A stretch of 64,000 bases of DNA from Granulicella sp. dw_53 (GTDB taxonomy: Bacteria; Acidobacteriota; Terriglobia; Terriglobales; Acidobacteriaceae): contig NZ_JAAVUR010000001.1 in NCBI RefSeq assembly GCF_018449545.1, forward strand, positions 124,001-188,000, written 5' to 3'. Both the position numbers and the translations under genes were made by a program. Positions 1 through 8,224 of the stretch are shown in pieces. A model generated the notes under the pieces. The model was not told the DNA's origin, searched no databases, and was given only the letters and a program-made list of their open reading frames with translations. Within the stretch, counting starts at the first letter, position 1. Each line of letters begins with the position of its first letter.

Positions 1-92
1 GCTGAAAGCGAGCGCCTAAACCATGAATTTTCTTATTGGGAGATATTGGGAGTCGGTCGTTTGTACCCGATTCCTCTAAGTGGTTGATTCTT

Positions 93-137
93 TGGTTGCG
101 GGGGTAGGATTTGAACCTACGACCTTTGGGTTATGAG
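93..137 (-). other. Attachment-site remnant: 3' half of initiator tRNA-fMet
   Basis: Read on the minus strand this is a tRNA 3' half: anticodon loop with CAT at 131-137, anticodon-stem 3' strand CCCAA at 126-130, a perfect 5-bp T arm with a TTCAAAT loop at 104-120, the acceptor 3' strand and an encoded CCA at 93-95. The acceptor end and the three C of the stem match initiator tRNA-fMet. The 5' half is absent: the bases that should pair with the anticodon stem (138 onward) do not. A displaced tRNA 3' end is what integrases leave at the far end of an inserted element. The integrase at the right edge of the window reads towards the expected intact copy. Bases 1-92 would then be chromosomal flank; no gene is seen there. 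Confidence 0.8.
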
Positions 138-252
138 TGGCGGTAGAAACGTAGTTTCAACGAGTTGCACGGCCTGATCGGTAGTGTAACAGAGTCGTAA
201 GTTATTGAAAATACGTTGAGTGAATTCTTACGCGGGGTTGGTTTGGGGTTGA

Positions 253-267
253 AACGGGAGACCCGTT
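253..267. promoter_or_regulatory. Inverted repeat upstream of the toxin-antitoxin promoter
   Basis: AACGGG-AGA-CCCGTT is a perfect 6-bp inverted repeat about 40 bp upstream of the -35 element of the DUF2384/RES operon. It could be an operator for the antitoxin or part of the integration region. No gene is seen between the tRNA remnant and 354. Confidence 0.35.
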
Positions 268-304
268 AAATTCCGACCCCACGGCACGATACTCGAACAA
301 TACC

Positions 305-333
305 TTGACGATACTAATAGAAGACTTTATCAT
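305..333 (+). promoter_or_regulatory. Sigma70-type promoter of the DUF2384/RES operon
   Basis: TTGACG (305-310), a 17-bp spacer and TATCAT (328-333) lie just upstream of the antitoxin gene. GAGGTGA at 341-347 is a good ribosome binding site for the ATG at 354. Confidence 0.65.
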
Positions 334-353
334 TCATGTAGAGGTGACCAAAA

Positions 354-728
354 ATGCTGGCGACCCCTACCTTCGTAAGCGCCGATCCCGCCCTCTTCAA
401 TCCACAGTCCGGACGGCTTGATGCCGCACGGATTGCAGGCGAGATTCAACTGCCCGTCTCAACGATTGCTGAGGCCATCGGAAAGAAAGCTCCGAGTGTT
501 CGCAAGCATCCCGACGCAAGCAGCCTGCAGCCAGAGCTGCGCCGTGTGTACCGGATTTGGGTGGCCATCGTGGAACTCTACGCCGGTAACAAGAAGAGCG
601 CCCGCATCTTCCTCAATGCACCGAACAGACAACTTGAGAACCAAGCTCCTGTCGAGTTCATTGAGAAGGGCGATCTCAAGCCCCTCGAAAGCCTCGTCGA
701 AGCGATGAGCGCGAGACAGCCCGTATAG
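354..728 (+). CDS. DUF2384 (MbcA/ParS/Xre-type) antitoxin
   Basis: Predicted antitoxin of 124 residues. The C-terminal half, from the stretch LRRVYRIWVAIVELYAGNKK through LNAPNRQLENQAPVEFIEKG to the end, is the characteristic DUF2384 toxin-binding domain, in which the partner RES toxin's active site is covered. The N-terminal part is helical and may bind DNA, which is usual for autoregulation in this family. The gene is followed after 12 bp by a RES-domain gene, the standard partner. It sits directly inside the left attachment site, so it probably works as an addiction module stabilising the element. The start is supported by the GAGGTGA ribosome binding site and the promoter at 305-333. Confidence 0.85.
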   Translation: MLATPTFVSADPALFNPQSGRLDAARIAGEIQLPVSTIAEAIGKKAPSVRKHPDASSLQPELRRVYRIWVAIVELYAGNKKSARIFLNAPNRQLENQAPVEFIEKGDLKPLESLVEAMSARQPV

Positions 729-740
729 CGAGTTTCTGAT

Positions 741-1352
741 TTGCACTCCACTGACCGACTTCTTCGCGCTCTCGAAAACGCTCCGGTTGCCCCGTTCTCG
801 GGCTTCGTATACCGGACGATTGCGGAGCGGTGGCGCGATACTCCACTGTCGGCAATCGGCTCCATCCGCACGGGAGGCCGCTACAACGTTCCTAATAGTT
901 TTCCTGTTCTCTATTGCGCTGACAGCCAGATGACGGCCTTATTGGAGGTCCAAGCCCTGTTTGCGACAGCAGACGGGCGGTTGCACGGCGCTCCGAGGAA
1001 CCCCGACCTGGTTCTCACCCTCCGCTGCGAACTCGCGCGCGTCCTCGACCTTACCGTCGACACTTTCTATCGAGAGCTTGGAACGACCCGTGAAGAGCTC
1101 GTCAGCTTCACGCCGTCCCGCTTCATAGCAAACGCTCGTGGTCAGGAAACGCCGACACAAAGACTCGGGGCTGCTTGCTCTTTTACCGGCCATATTTCCG
1201 CGTTGAAAGTTCCCAGTGCTGCAAACGAAACGGGCTTCTGCCTCGACGTGTTCCCGGACTCGCTACTCGTCAATGAAACAGTGTCGATCTTGGATGACAG
1301 CGGCAGACTTGAGGCTCTGGTTCAGGGCATGATTCCCCGTCCTAAGAAGTGA
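741..1352 (+). CDS. RES-domain toxin (NAD+-degrading)
   Basis: RES-family toxin of 203 residues starting at TTG. Visible family features are the early Arg in GFVYRTIAERW, the GGRYN motif, and the LYCADSQMTALLEVQ segment with the conserved Tyr and Glu. RES toxins paired with DUF2384 antitoxins break down cellular NAD+ by phosphorolysis or hydrolysis. Together with the upstream antitoxin this forms a type II toxin-antitoxin module. A second, unpaired RES protein occurs at 28767-29594 behind the Argonaute gene. Confidence 0.85.
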   Translation: MHSTDRLLRALENAPVAPFSGFVYRTIAERWRDTPLSAIGSIRTGGRYNVPNSFPVLYCADSQMTALLEVQALFATADGRLHGAPRNPDLVLTLRCELARVLDLTVDTFYRELGTTREELVSFTPSRFIANARGQETPTQRLGAACSFTGHISALKVPSAANETGFCLDVFPDSLLVNETVSILDDSGRLEALVQGMIPRPKK

Positions 1353-1410
1353 CCACTGCTGCACCAAGAACACGAGCTTTCCCCTTCAAATCCTGTTTCG
1401 CTCCGCGATC

Positions 1411-1453
1411 CGAATGCCTCTGACATTCGAGACTTATTCTCCCTCTGAATAAG
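1411..1453. terminator. Tandem hairpins between toxin and secretion operon
   Basis: Two perfect inverted repeats lie side by side: CGAATG-N7-CATTCG (1411-1429) and CTTATTC-N7-GAATAAG (1433-1453). There is no clear T-run, so termination is only a guess. They separate the toxin-antitoxin operon from the secretion operon. Confidence 0.35.
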
Positions 1454-1543
1454 AGACCTCTCCGCATTTATTGGACGGGGCGCAACGAACCAGCCTACGT
1501 TGGCGCATATCGCAACCGATTCCCGGTTGAAATGAGGTGCCAA

Positions 1544-1912
1544 ATGCAGATCAAACTCAAGTTCGACTCGCGGCTCGCCAATCGGTGGGCTGAACGCTTT
1601 TCCAAACAACGTGTCATCCATGCCGCGCGAGTGCTGGCACCAACGCTTCTCGTGCTATCCCTCACAACCGCTGCTCACGCTCAAGGCACGATGGACTTCT
1701 CAGGAGCGCAGACGCTCATGGGCACGTTCAAAACTTTTGCCATGTACGCCGGTGCCGTCATTTGTCTTGGTGGCCTGATCTTCGCCGGCATCCGCATGAT
1801 GTCCGGACGGTTTCAGGACGCTATTCCCGGACTCTTCGGTGCGCTTTTTGGCGCCGGGGTTCTCGGCTGGGGAGCTGGCTGGATCGGCTCTCTTACCGGG
1901 CAGTCGATGTAG
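1544..1912 (+). CDS. virB2: VirB2/TrbC-like conjugative pilin
   Basis: Major pilin candidate of about 122 residues. It has a long basic N-terminus, a hydrophobic signal segment ending at AHA-QG, then two hydrophobic helices (AMYAGAVICLGGLIFAGI and the glycine-rich LFGALFGAGVLGWGAGWI), the normal plan of VirB2/TrbC pilins. In the pilus these subunits form the extracellular fibre. The ATG at 1544 is preferred over one at 1532 because GAGGTG at 1534-1539 lies just before it. It is the first gene of the secretion operon and is followed after 15 bp by virB3. Confidence 0.8.
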   Translation: MQIKLKFDSRLANRWAERFSKQRVIHAARVLAPTLLVLSLTTAAHAQGTMDFSGAQTLMGTFKTFAMYAGAVICLGGLIFAGIRMMSGRFQDAIPGLFGALFGAGVLGWGAGWIGSLTGQSM

Positions 1913-1927
1913 GAGGTGACATCGGCT

Positions 1928-2191
1928 ATGACTCGGCGAGGAGAACCGCAGGCAATCAATCAAGCGCTGAATCGTCCGAGAGCCAAACTTGGCCTCGACC
2001 TCACAGCATGGATGGCGATCATATTCGTCTGCATTGCGGTTTTCCTCGTTGGGTTTCGCCTATTGGCGATGATGGCCTTTCCCACGTTGGCGATTGGCGC
2101 GTGGCTCATCATCCGCAAACACCCAAAGATGTTCCAACTCTGGGGCCTGAGCCTGAGCCAGAAGAGCTACTATGACCCACGCAAATACTGA
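1928..2191 (+). CDS. virB3: VirB3-like inner-membrane protein
   Basis: Small protein of 87 residues with two adjacent hydrophobic segments (WMAIIFVCIAVFLVGF and LLAMMAFPTLAIGAWLII) and a short polar tail ending in YYDPRKY, the usual form of VirB3/TrbD. VirB3 anchors the VirB4 ATPase at the inner membrane. AGGAGGTG at 1911-1918 points to the ATG at 1928 rather than the GTG at 1916. It overlaps virB4 by 20 bp, indicating translational coupling. Confidence 0.8.
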   Translation: MTRRGEPQAINQALNRPRAKLGLDLTAWMAIIFVCIAVFLVGFRLLAMMAFPTLAIGAWLIIRKHPKMFQLWGLSLSQKSYYDPRKY

Positions 2192-4541
2192 GCAGGCAAA
2201 ATCCGTTCCGTGGTTCGCTAAGGCAGGTGCGGCGTGCAGCATCGTTCCGATTGCCCGCTTCGTGAGCGACCATATCTTCGCTCTGAAAGGCGGCGGATAC
2301 GGATGCCTCTTTCAGCTCTCCGGTCTGGACGAGGAAGGGTTGACCGACCAGGAGTTGGAATCGCAACTCCGCATGATCGAAGGTGCATTGCGCGGACTGC
2401 CGGAAGGAGCCTGCCTTACGCAATACACGCGCGTCCGGTCTGGATTCGAGTTACCGCGCGATTCACAATGCCCAAACCCTGTAACGAAGGTGTTTGTTGA
2501 GGATCGTCTTAGCTTTCTTGAAGGGTCAGCAGCGTTTCGCAGGATAGACCTGCATTGGTGCCTCACGCTGGAGCCGTCAAAGGCGAAAGCCTTCGAGCGT
2601 AACCCGCAGGAGAATACCGCCGCCACGTCGCGGATGCTCGCAGAGTTGGAGAAGACGGCGGCGCTGCTCGCCGGAAATCTTGGGAGTTCAATCGGACTGC
2701 GCCTGCTCGACAAGCAGGGTGCGTTCCAATTCTTCAGCTATCTCTTCAACCTACAAGACTGGGCAGAATGGGGACAGCTTCGTATCGACTCAGGCGTGGA
2801 TCGCCAAATCGTACAGGCCCCTGTCGCCTGGGAGAGCGACCACCTCCGCATCGGTAGACGTTTCGTGCAGATGTATTCGTTGAAGACGACGCCAGAAGCA
2901 TCGCGTCCGTGCCTCTTCGCCGATCTTCTCAAGCTCGATTGCGATAGTATCCTCTGCTCTACCTGGCGACCCAAATCCACCTCCACCGCCCGCCATGAGA
3001 TCGACCAGCAGGAAAAGTTCATCAGCTTCTTCAAGGTCGGTGTGCTCTCACGCGTGATGGCCGGCAAGGACACGGCTTCGCTCGATACCGGCGCTGGCGC
3101 GAAAGCTGCAAACGTCGCAGTTGATGACCTCAGTGAAGTGATTCGCGCGCTCGATAAGAAAGCCCAGGGTGAATATTCACTTCGCCTGCTTGTAGCAGCC
3201 AAGAGTGTTGCCGAACTACACAGTATCGCTCCCACTGTGCATCGGGTCTTTGTCGAAGCGCGCGCACAGATCATGGAAGAGACGCTCGGCAATCTCTCCG
3301 CGTTCTACGCCATGTTTCCCGGCAACGGGAAGTTCAATGTCTTCCCGATGTGGCTGGGAGAAGATCACCATGCTCGCCTCTCGTCCATCTTCGCGCCGAG
3401 CCTGGGTCATCCCCATTCAGAAGACTTGGACAGCGAATATCTGAACGTCTTCGAGACAAGGACTGGCACACCGTTCTTTCAGGATGTGTATGTGGACGGC
3501 GTGCGCGTCATGCTCATCCTCGGCCCTACGGGGTCGGGCAAATCAGTACATGGCAACATGGCGATTGCCCACGAGCAGAAGTACGGCGGCTTTACCTACA
3601 TCTTCGATATCGGCGGATCGTATGAAAGTGTCGTGGAGCTCTACGGTGGTCGTGTAGACCGCATCGGGAAAGACGGCCCGCGCGTGAATCCGTTCGCGCT
3701 GGAGCCCACCGCAAGCAACATCCAGTTCCTCTACAGCTTCATCAAGCTGCTGCTTACAAACGGTGGAGCGGAACTAGAACCGGAAGACGACGACGTGATC
3801 CACAAGGCTGTGCAGGATATGTACCTGCTTGATCCTGCGAACCGGCGTCTTTCCAACTTATATCTGCCGAAGAAGCTCGATAGATATCTATCAAAGTGGG
3901 TTGGTCGAGGCATCTACAGCGCGATCTTTGACAACGCAGAGGACAGTCTTTCGCTTTCGCGTCTCCAGTGCTTCGATTTCCAAGGAGTCAACAACGCTCA
4001 GTATGCCGACCTGATTGAGCCCCTGATGGTATGGATTCTCCGGCGCATCAACGATGTGCTCTTCAACCCGGTCAATCTCGGCGTCCCGAAGCACATCCTG
4101 ATCGAAGAGATCTTCTCTTCGATGAAGAACCGGCAACTACTTGAGGCAGCGCTCGCCTCCATTAAAACCGTTCGGAAGAACCTTGGTGGCGTCACGATGA
4201 TTGGTCAGTCTGCGGAAGACCTTGGGGCGAACGCGGATTCCATCGTGAATTCCTGCACATCGTTCCTCTTCCTGCGTGATGCGACGTTCAACCGGAGACG
4301 CTACGCCGAACTGTTCAAGATGAACGAACAGCAACTCACTCTCTTCGAGAGCTTGCAGGACCGCGAGGCACTATATATGCGTCGCGACGGACTCACCAAG
4401 GTTGTCCGCCTGAATCTTGACCGCCGCAGCTATGCGACGTTCTCCACCAAACCTAAGGATCGGGTGCGCCGCTCCCGCCTTATCGCCAAGTACGGACTTA
4501 CCGAGGGCATTACGCGTTTTGCCCAGGGTGAGACGGAATAG
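2172..4541 (+). CDS. virB4: VirB4/TrbE-type conjugation ATPase
   Basis: ATPase of 789 residues that powers pilus assembly and substrate transfer from the cytoplasmic face of the secretion channel. Walker A is GPTGSGKS at residues 451-458. The Walker B region is HILIEEIFSSM at about 641-651. The N-terminal 400 residues form the VirB4-specific domain, and the stretch YIFDIGGSYESVVELYGGR after Walker A is also typical. One oddity: Walker B reads IEE where most VirB4 proteins have DE, a conservative change. Length is normal for the family. It overlaps virB3 and is followed after 23 bp by virB9. Confidence 0.92.
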   Translation: MTHANTEQAKSVPWFAKAGAACSIVPIARFVSDHIFALKGGGYGCLFQLSGLDEEGLTDQELESQLRMIEGALRGLPEGACLTQYTRVRSGFELPRDSQCPNPVTKVFVEDRLSFLEGSAAFRRIDLHWCLTLEPSKAKAFERNPQENTAATSRMLAELEKTAALLAGNLGSSIGLRLLDKQGAFQFFSYLFNLQDWAEWGQLRIDSGVDRQIVQAPVAWESDHLRIGRRFVQMYSLKTTPEASRPCLFADLLKLDCDSILCSTWRPKSTSTARHEIDQQEKFISFFKVGVLSRVMAGKDTASLDTGAGAKAANVAVDDLSEVIRALDKKAQGEYSLRLLVAAKSVAELHSIAPTVHRVFVEARAQIMEETLGNLSAFYAMFPGNGKFNVFPMWLGEDHHARLSSIFAPSLGHPHSEDLDSEYLNVFETRTGTPFFQDVYVDGVRVMLILGPTGSGKSVHGNMAIAHEQKYGGFTYIFDIGGSYESVVELYGGRVDRIGKDGPRVNPFALEPTASNIQFLYSFIKLLLTNGGAELEPEDDDVIHKAVQDMYLLDPANRRLSNLYLPKKLDRYLSKWVGRGIYSAIFDNAEDSLSLSRLQCFDFQGVNNAQYADLIEPLMVWILRRINDVLFNPVNLGVPKHILIEEIFSSMKNRQLLEAALASIKTVRKNLGGVTMIGQSAEDLGANADSIVNSCTSFLFLRDATFNRRRYAELFKMNEQQLTLFESLQDREALYMRRDGLTKVVRLNLDRRSYATFSTKPKDRVRRSRLIAKYGLTEGITRFAQGETE

Positions 4542-4564
4542 CAATTTCAAAAGAGGACAAACCC

Positions 4565-5398
4565 ATGAAGCCACCGATCCCCATCGCCGTTGCCCTCCAC
4601 CTTGCGCTGGCCTCCGCATCTCTGAACGCGGCGGGGCCAGGGCATCCGCTCCAGCCTAATGCTCCCCGAACGGTAACGGTGTCGGAGTCACAGACCCCGC
4701 CCGTGGTCCGCGCGGGACTTCTCCAATCCACGTTGATTGTCCTTCCAGCCGAAGAGAAGGTAGCCAACGTCTTCGCCGGGGACACGGTGGATTGGGTCTT
4801 CGATGGCGGGCACGTTGCATCGCGCTTTATCAGCGTGAAGCCGAAGACGGCCAACGGATCGACGGATATTCATATTGTGTCGGACCACGGCAATGAATAC
4901 ACCCTGCAGTTACGAGAGGTTTCCGCAGACGACGATACGCATTACGACTCGAAAGTGCTCATCGAGCCCGGCGACAAGGCGGCCAAGGACAAGCTGGTAC
5001 AGTTGCCCGTCTTTGTGCCGGCCGCAGACCTCGACAAGGCCAGACAGGATGCCGCTGCCGCCCAGGCTGCACAGGCGACCATCCTAAAAGCCGAACAGAG
5101 CAAAGAGGAGACCTACCGGAGCCAGTATCCCGGCTCGCTTCACTTCGATTACGTCTGGGATGAGAAGAAAGCCAAACAACTTGGCCTGCAGCAAATCTGG
5201 CATGACGACAAGTTCACCTACCTGCGCGGCCAATTCCAGGAGACGCCTGCGCTCTATGAGGTGAAAGACAAAAAGCCATCTCTCATCAACTTCGACTTCT
5301 CCAATGGCCTCTACACAGTGCCGAAGGAGGTTGACGACGGCTATCTCGCCATCGGCAAGCAGCGTTTGGACTTCCATCGCGCGACAGAGGGGAGGTAA
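4565..5398 (+). CDS. virB9: VirB9/TrbG-like outer-core component
   Basis: Periplasmic protein of 277 residues with an N-terminal signal peptide (cleavage around ASLNAAG). Residues 40-120 carry the VirB9 beta-domain pattern including EEKVANVFAGDTVDWVF. A helical Ala/Gln-rich linker follows, and then a C-terminal beta-domain with YVWDEKKAKQLGLQQIWHDD and the FTYLRG motif typical of VirB9/TrbG C-termini. VirB9 joins VirB7 and VirB10 in the outer-membrane core complex; no separate VirB7 was recognised. The next gene begins 2 bp later. Confidence 0.85.
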   Translation: MKPPIPIAVALHLALASASLNAAGPGHPLQPNAPRTVTVSESQTPPVVRAGLLQSTLIVLPAEEKVANVFAGDTVDWVFDGGHVASRFISVKPKTANGSTDIHIVSDHGNEYTLQLREVSADDDTHYDSKVLIEPGDKAAKDKLVQLPVFVPAADLDKARQDAAAAQAAQATILKAEQSKEETYRSQYPGSLHFDYVWDEKKAKQLGLQQIWHDDKFTYLRGQFQETPALYEVKDKKPSLINFDFSNGLYTVPKEVDDGYLAIGKQRLDFHRATEGR

Positions 5399-5400
5399 CC

Positions 5401-6675
5401 ATGCCGGAGTCGAACGAACCAATTCTTTCCACCGTGCCGGAGCAGCCTGAATCGAAACCGCCTCTGCGCAAAGGTATGCCGGTCGTGATCGCTCTCGTAG
5501 TCATCGTCGCCTTGATCGGCATTGCGAATATCTCCAGCCTCTTGAGCGGCAGCAAGAAGGCAGCTCCCGCCAGTTCTCTCACGATGAATCCGACGACGCC
5601 GAATGCCGAACAGGTATCGAGTTTCGAGACACAGCAACGGATGCAAGCGCAGCAAGACGCCGAGGAGCGCCAGCGGCAACAAGCGCTCGCTGCCGCCATG
5701 CAGCAACTCCAGCAAGAACAGAGCGTGCCGGGTCCAGAGTCGACGGCTACGCCGCAGATGACAGCCGCGCAGCGTTCGGCCATCTATGGTGACAGCCCAA
5801 ATGCTCCCCAACATACCTCGAATGTCTCCGAGGCCCAGGCGGAGGCGAAACAGAAACGTCTCGCGATCGAGAAACAGCAGCAGGACGCACTCAATAGCGA
5901 TACGGTGGCGATTGATTTTTCGCACGCGGGCACTTCAGCCTCGCCCACCGTTGTGCAGTCGGAGAAGCAGACTGCTACCGAAATGACTAAAGGCGAAGAT
6001 ACCTCTGGCAAGCCAGCCTCCGTTGATGCGGCATCTTTGCAGGCAGGCAAGGCCAATCCGATGGGGCAGTATCCCTTCGATGAATACCAAGGACGCCTCT
6101 ATCGGATCTTTGAAGGCAATGTTCTGGAGGGTGTCGTCACCAACCACATCGACGGTGGACTTTCTGGGCCCATCCTCGTGATGCTGACGACGGACTATTA
6201 CTCCCACGACCATCAACAGTTGTTGATGCCTCAGGGGACACGGCTCATCGGCACCGTGCAGAGCGTTGGCAATGCCCAGCAGCGGAAGATGTTTGTTACC
6301 TTTCATCGTGCCGTGTGCCCGGATGGCTTTTCTCTCGACTTCGACAAATATCTCGGTCTCGACCAGATCGGCACCACCGGCCTCGCCACCAAGGTTGACC
6401 ACGGCTACCTGCTGGCGTTTGGGGCCGCCGCCGCCATCGGCGGCCTTGGCGGCCTTGCCCAGATCGGCAACAGCGGGACAGTGCTTGATCCCTCTACGCA
6501 GATTCGGAATGGCATCTCCGAACAGACCTCCGCAGAAGGCGAACAGGTGCTCAACCATTTCCTGAATCGGCTTCCGGTCATCACGCTCAAAGAAGGCTCG
6601 CGCGCCCGCGTGTATATCGGACGCGACATCCTCATCCCGTCCTACGCGGAACATCGCGTCGATCCCACACTCTAG
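5401..6675 (+). CDS. virB10: VirB10/TrbI-like core protein
   Basis: Envelope-spanning protein of 424 residues. It has a short cytoplasmic N-terminus, one membrane helix (about 27-48), a Gln-rich coiled region (about 75-105), a Pro/Ser/Thr-rich periplasmic linker, and the conserved VirB10 C-terminal domain from about 215. Motifs there include RIFEGNVLEGVVTNHIDGGL, the GTRLIGTV strand and an Ala/Gly-rich antenna near residues 340-355. It senses ATPase energy and gates the outer-membrane pore. Start codon spacing to virB9 is 2 bp with GGAGG just before it. Confidence 0.9.
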   Translation: MPESNEPILSTVPEQPESKPPLRKGMPVVIALVVIVALIGIANISSLLSGSKKAAPASSLTMNPTTPNAEQVSSFETQQRMQAQQDAEERQRQQALAAAMQQLQQEQSVPGPESTATPQMTAAQRSAIYGDSPNAPQHTSNVSEAQAEAKQKRLAIEKQQQDALNSDTVAIDFSHAGTSASPTVVQSEKQTATEMTKGEDTSGKPASVDAASLQAGKANPMGQYPFDEYQGRLYRIFEGNVLEGVVTNHIDGGLSGPILVMLTTDYYSHDHQQLLMPQGTRLIGTVQSVGNAQQRKMFVTFHRAVCPDGFSLDFDKYLGLDQIGTTGLATKVDHGYLLAFGAAAAIGGLGGLAQIGNSGTVLDPSTQIRNGISEQTSAEGEQVLNHFLNRLPVITLKEGSRARVYIGRDILIPSYAEHRVDPTL

Positions 6676-6691
6676 CGAAGGAGCCCCGGTA

Positions 6692-6928
6692 ATGAATGAT
6701 CGCCATCAACACCTTCTGCATAAGGCTCGTGACGCAAAGCGCGGTGGGCATGGGGCATGGACCGTGCAGTCCACCGGCGAGCGAGTAGCGGTTGCGCTCG
6801 TTCTTAATCGTGCGGATTGGCTCGCAGAGATGGACTATTCCATTGCGGAAGCTATCGAGCGCAGCGGACCCGAGTGGGTTGCCCTGATCCCCCAGGTCGC
6901 CCGGCAACTTGCCGACGAGGAGGACTGA
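6692..6928 (+). CDS. Small hypothetical protein in the secretion operon
   Basis: Soluble protein of 78 residues without signal peptide or membrane segment. It is Arg/His-rich at the N-terminus and acidic at the end (QLADEED). I do not recognise a family. It has a good start context (GGAGCCCC before ATG) and fits tightly between virB10 and a small membrane protein, so it is probably translated. It might be a cytosolic accessory or regulator of conjugation. Confidence 0.6.
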   Translation: MNDRHQHLLHKARDAKRGGHGAWTVQSTGERVAVALVLNRADWLAEMDYSIAEAIERSGPEWVALIPQVARQLADEED

Positions 6929-6935
6929 AGTCATC

Positions 6936-7136
6936 ATGCGCATCCATACCATCTCTCGTACCGAAACTCTTGGAACGGTAGTTGCCGTTGTGCTTGCAGT
7001 TGCCCTGGTCGCCACCTCCACCGGGCGCGATGCGTTGGTATGGGTTTACCTCCAGTCCACCGAAGCCATCCAGCGTAGCGTTCATCTTCCGTTTCCCTTG
7101 GACAGGTTGGACCCGACCTGCCCTCAGTGCATGTAG
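6936..7136 (+). CDS. Small single-pass membrane protein
   Basis: Protein of 66 residues with one strong hydrophobic helix (LGTVVAVVLAVALVATSTG) and a C-terminal tail ending DPTCPQCM, with a CxxC pair. The ATG at 6936 follows GAGGAGGAC, the overlapping end of the previous gene. No family is recognised. It is an envelope-associated accessory of the secretion system by position. Confidence 0.55.
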   Translation: MRIHTISRTETLGTVVAVVLAVALVATSTGRDALVWVYLQSTEAIQRSVHLPFPLDRLDPTCPQCM

Positions 7137-7160
7137 TTCAACCCAACCGCAGGAGGAACC

Positions 7161-7943
7161 ATGAAAGTGAATCGCAAGAATCGCAAATGGATCATCGCGA
7201 GCGCTGCGTTGCTGCTTACAGCGACTCCGAGCTTCGCTCTGTTCGGAATCGGCGATATCGTCTTTGATCCCACCAGCTATGCCAGTCTGGTGTCTCAACT
7301 CACCACAATCGAGTCGCAGTACAACATGCTTAAAAACAACGTCGAGCACTTCTCGCTGAAGCAGCAGTGGCAAACAACGTTGACCGCTCTGAAGAACGTG
7401 AATGTCGCCAATATGTTTGGTGAAACGAACGGGATGACGATTGCGTTCAACACCAATTCGGCAACAGCTTCCAGCACGGCATGGAAGACTGCCACAACCC
7501 CGGTTAGCACCAACGTGACGACCTACTTCCAAGGACAGTCTCTCGGCAGCCCTCAGATGTCCCAACTCGCAATGATCGAGATGTCCGACTCCATCTCGCC
7601 CGACTGCATCACTGCGGTAGGTGCTTATCGCGCCGCTCGGACACAAAACACAGCCGCCAACACCAGCCTCACGGCTAGCCAGCTTGACGGTAGTAGCACG
7701 ACCAACAGTGAGGTGCAGCAACTCAACCTGCTCAACGCGGCTGAGGCGCAGAAGATGTCCGAGATGCAGAATCAGGGCGCGATGCAGGCTTGCCTCGCTT
7801 CTCAGATGGCCGTGACAAACATGGAGCGTCGCAACGCCGCCGCGACTGACCTCAACACAGCCGTTTTCGTTCAACAGCAACACGCGACCAACGACGTGAG
7901 TGCCGCGAACGAAAGCAACACATGGCAGACCTACTTGCCCTAA
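7161..7943 (+). CDS. virB5: VirB5/TrbJ-like secreted protein
   Basis: Exported protein of 260 residues with a clear signal peptide (cleavage after PSFA). It is helical and Gln/Asn/Ser-rich in the mature part, with SYASLVSQLTTIESQYNML near the N-terminus, as in TrbJ/VirB5 proteins that cap the pilus. AGGAGG lies directly before the ATG. The C-terminus NESNTWQTYLP is nearly repeated at the end of the next gene. VirB5 identity is assigned from position, export signal and composition rather than from strong motifs. Confidence 0.7.
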   Translation: MKVNRKNRKWIIASAALLLTATPSFALFGIGDIVFDPTSYASLVSQLTTIESQYNMLKNNVEHFSLKQQWQTTLTALKNVNVANMFGETNGMTIAFNTNSATASSTAWKTATTPVSTNVTTYFQGQSLGSPQMSQLAMIEMSDSISPDCITAVGAYRAARTQNTAANTSLTASQLDGSSTTNSEVQQLNLLNAAEAQKMSEMQNQGAMQACLASQMAVTNMERRNAAATDLNTAVFVQQQHATNDVSAANESNTWQTYLP

Positions 7944-7955
7944 CAGGACGATTCC

Positions 7956-8204
7956 ATGCTGAAACTGCTCAACACGAAGTTGCTGATTGCCATTCTTGCG
8001 GTGCTGGCTACCATCGCCAGCGCCGCACTTTATCAACGCCACGAGGCCGCAAAGGCCGCGGCCATTCTTGAACAGCAGCAACGCGACGCCGAGCAGCGCA
8101 AGAAGGAAGACGCGGCGTTCCGTAAGAAGGTCGAGGGAGACAAGAAGAAGCACAACTCCGCTGCTGGCAATGAAAGCAAGACCTGGAAGAGCTACCTTCC
8201 ATAA
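7956..8204 (+). CDS. Small membrane-anchored coiled-coil protein
   Basis: Protein of 82 residues: an N-terminal hydrophobic anchor (LLIAILAVLATIASAALY), then a charged Lys/Glu/Gln helix and the tail NESKTWKSYLP. That tail matches the end of the preceding VirB5-like protein at 8 of 11 positions. This suggests the two share a binding partner or arose by partial duplication. It fits the place of an entry-exclusion or TrbK-like gene in the operon, but I cannot assign one. Confidence 0.6.
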   Translation: MLKLLNTKLLIAILAVLATIASAALYQRHEAAKAAAILEQQQRDAEQRKKEDAAFRKKVEGDKKKHNSAAGNESKTWKSYLP

Positions 8205-8224
8205 ACCGTTTGGGAGAGACCTAC

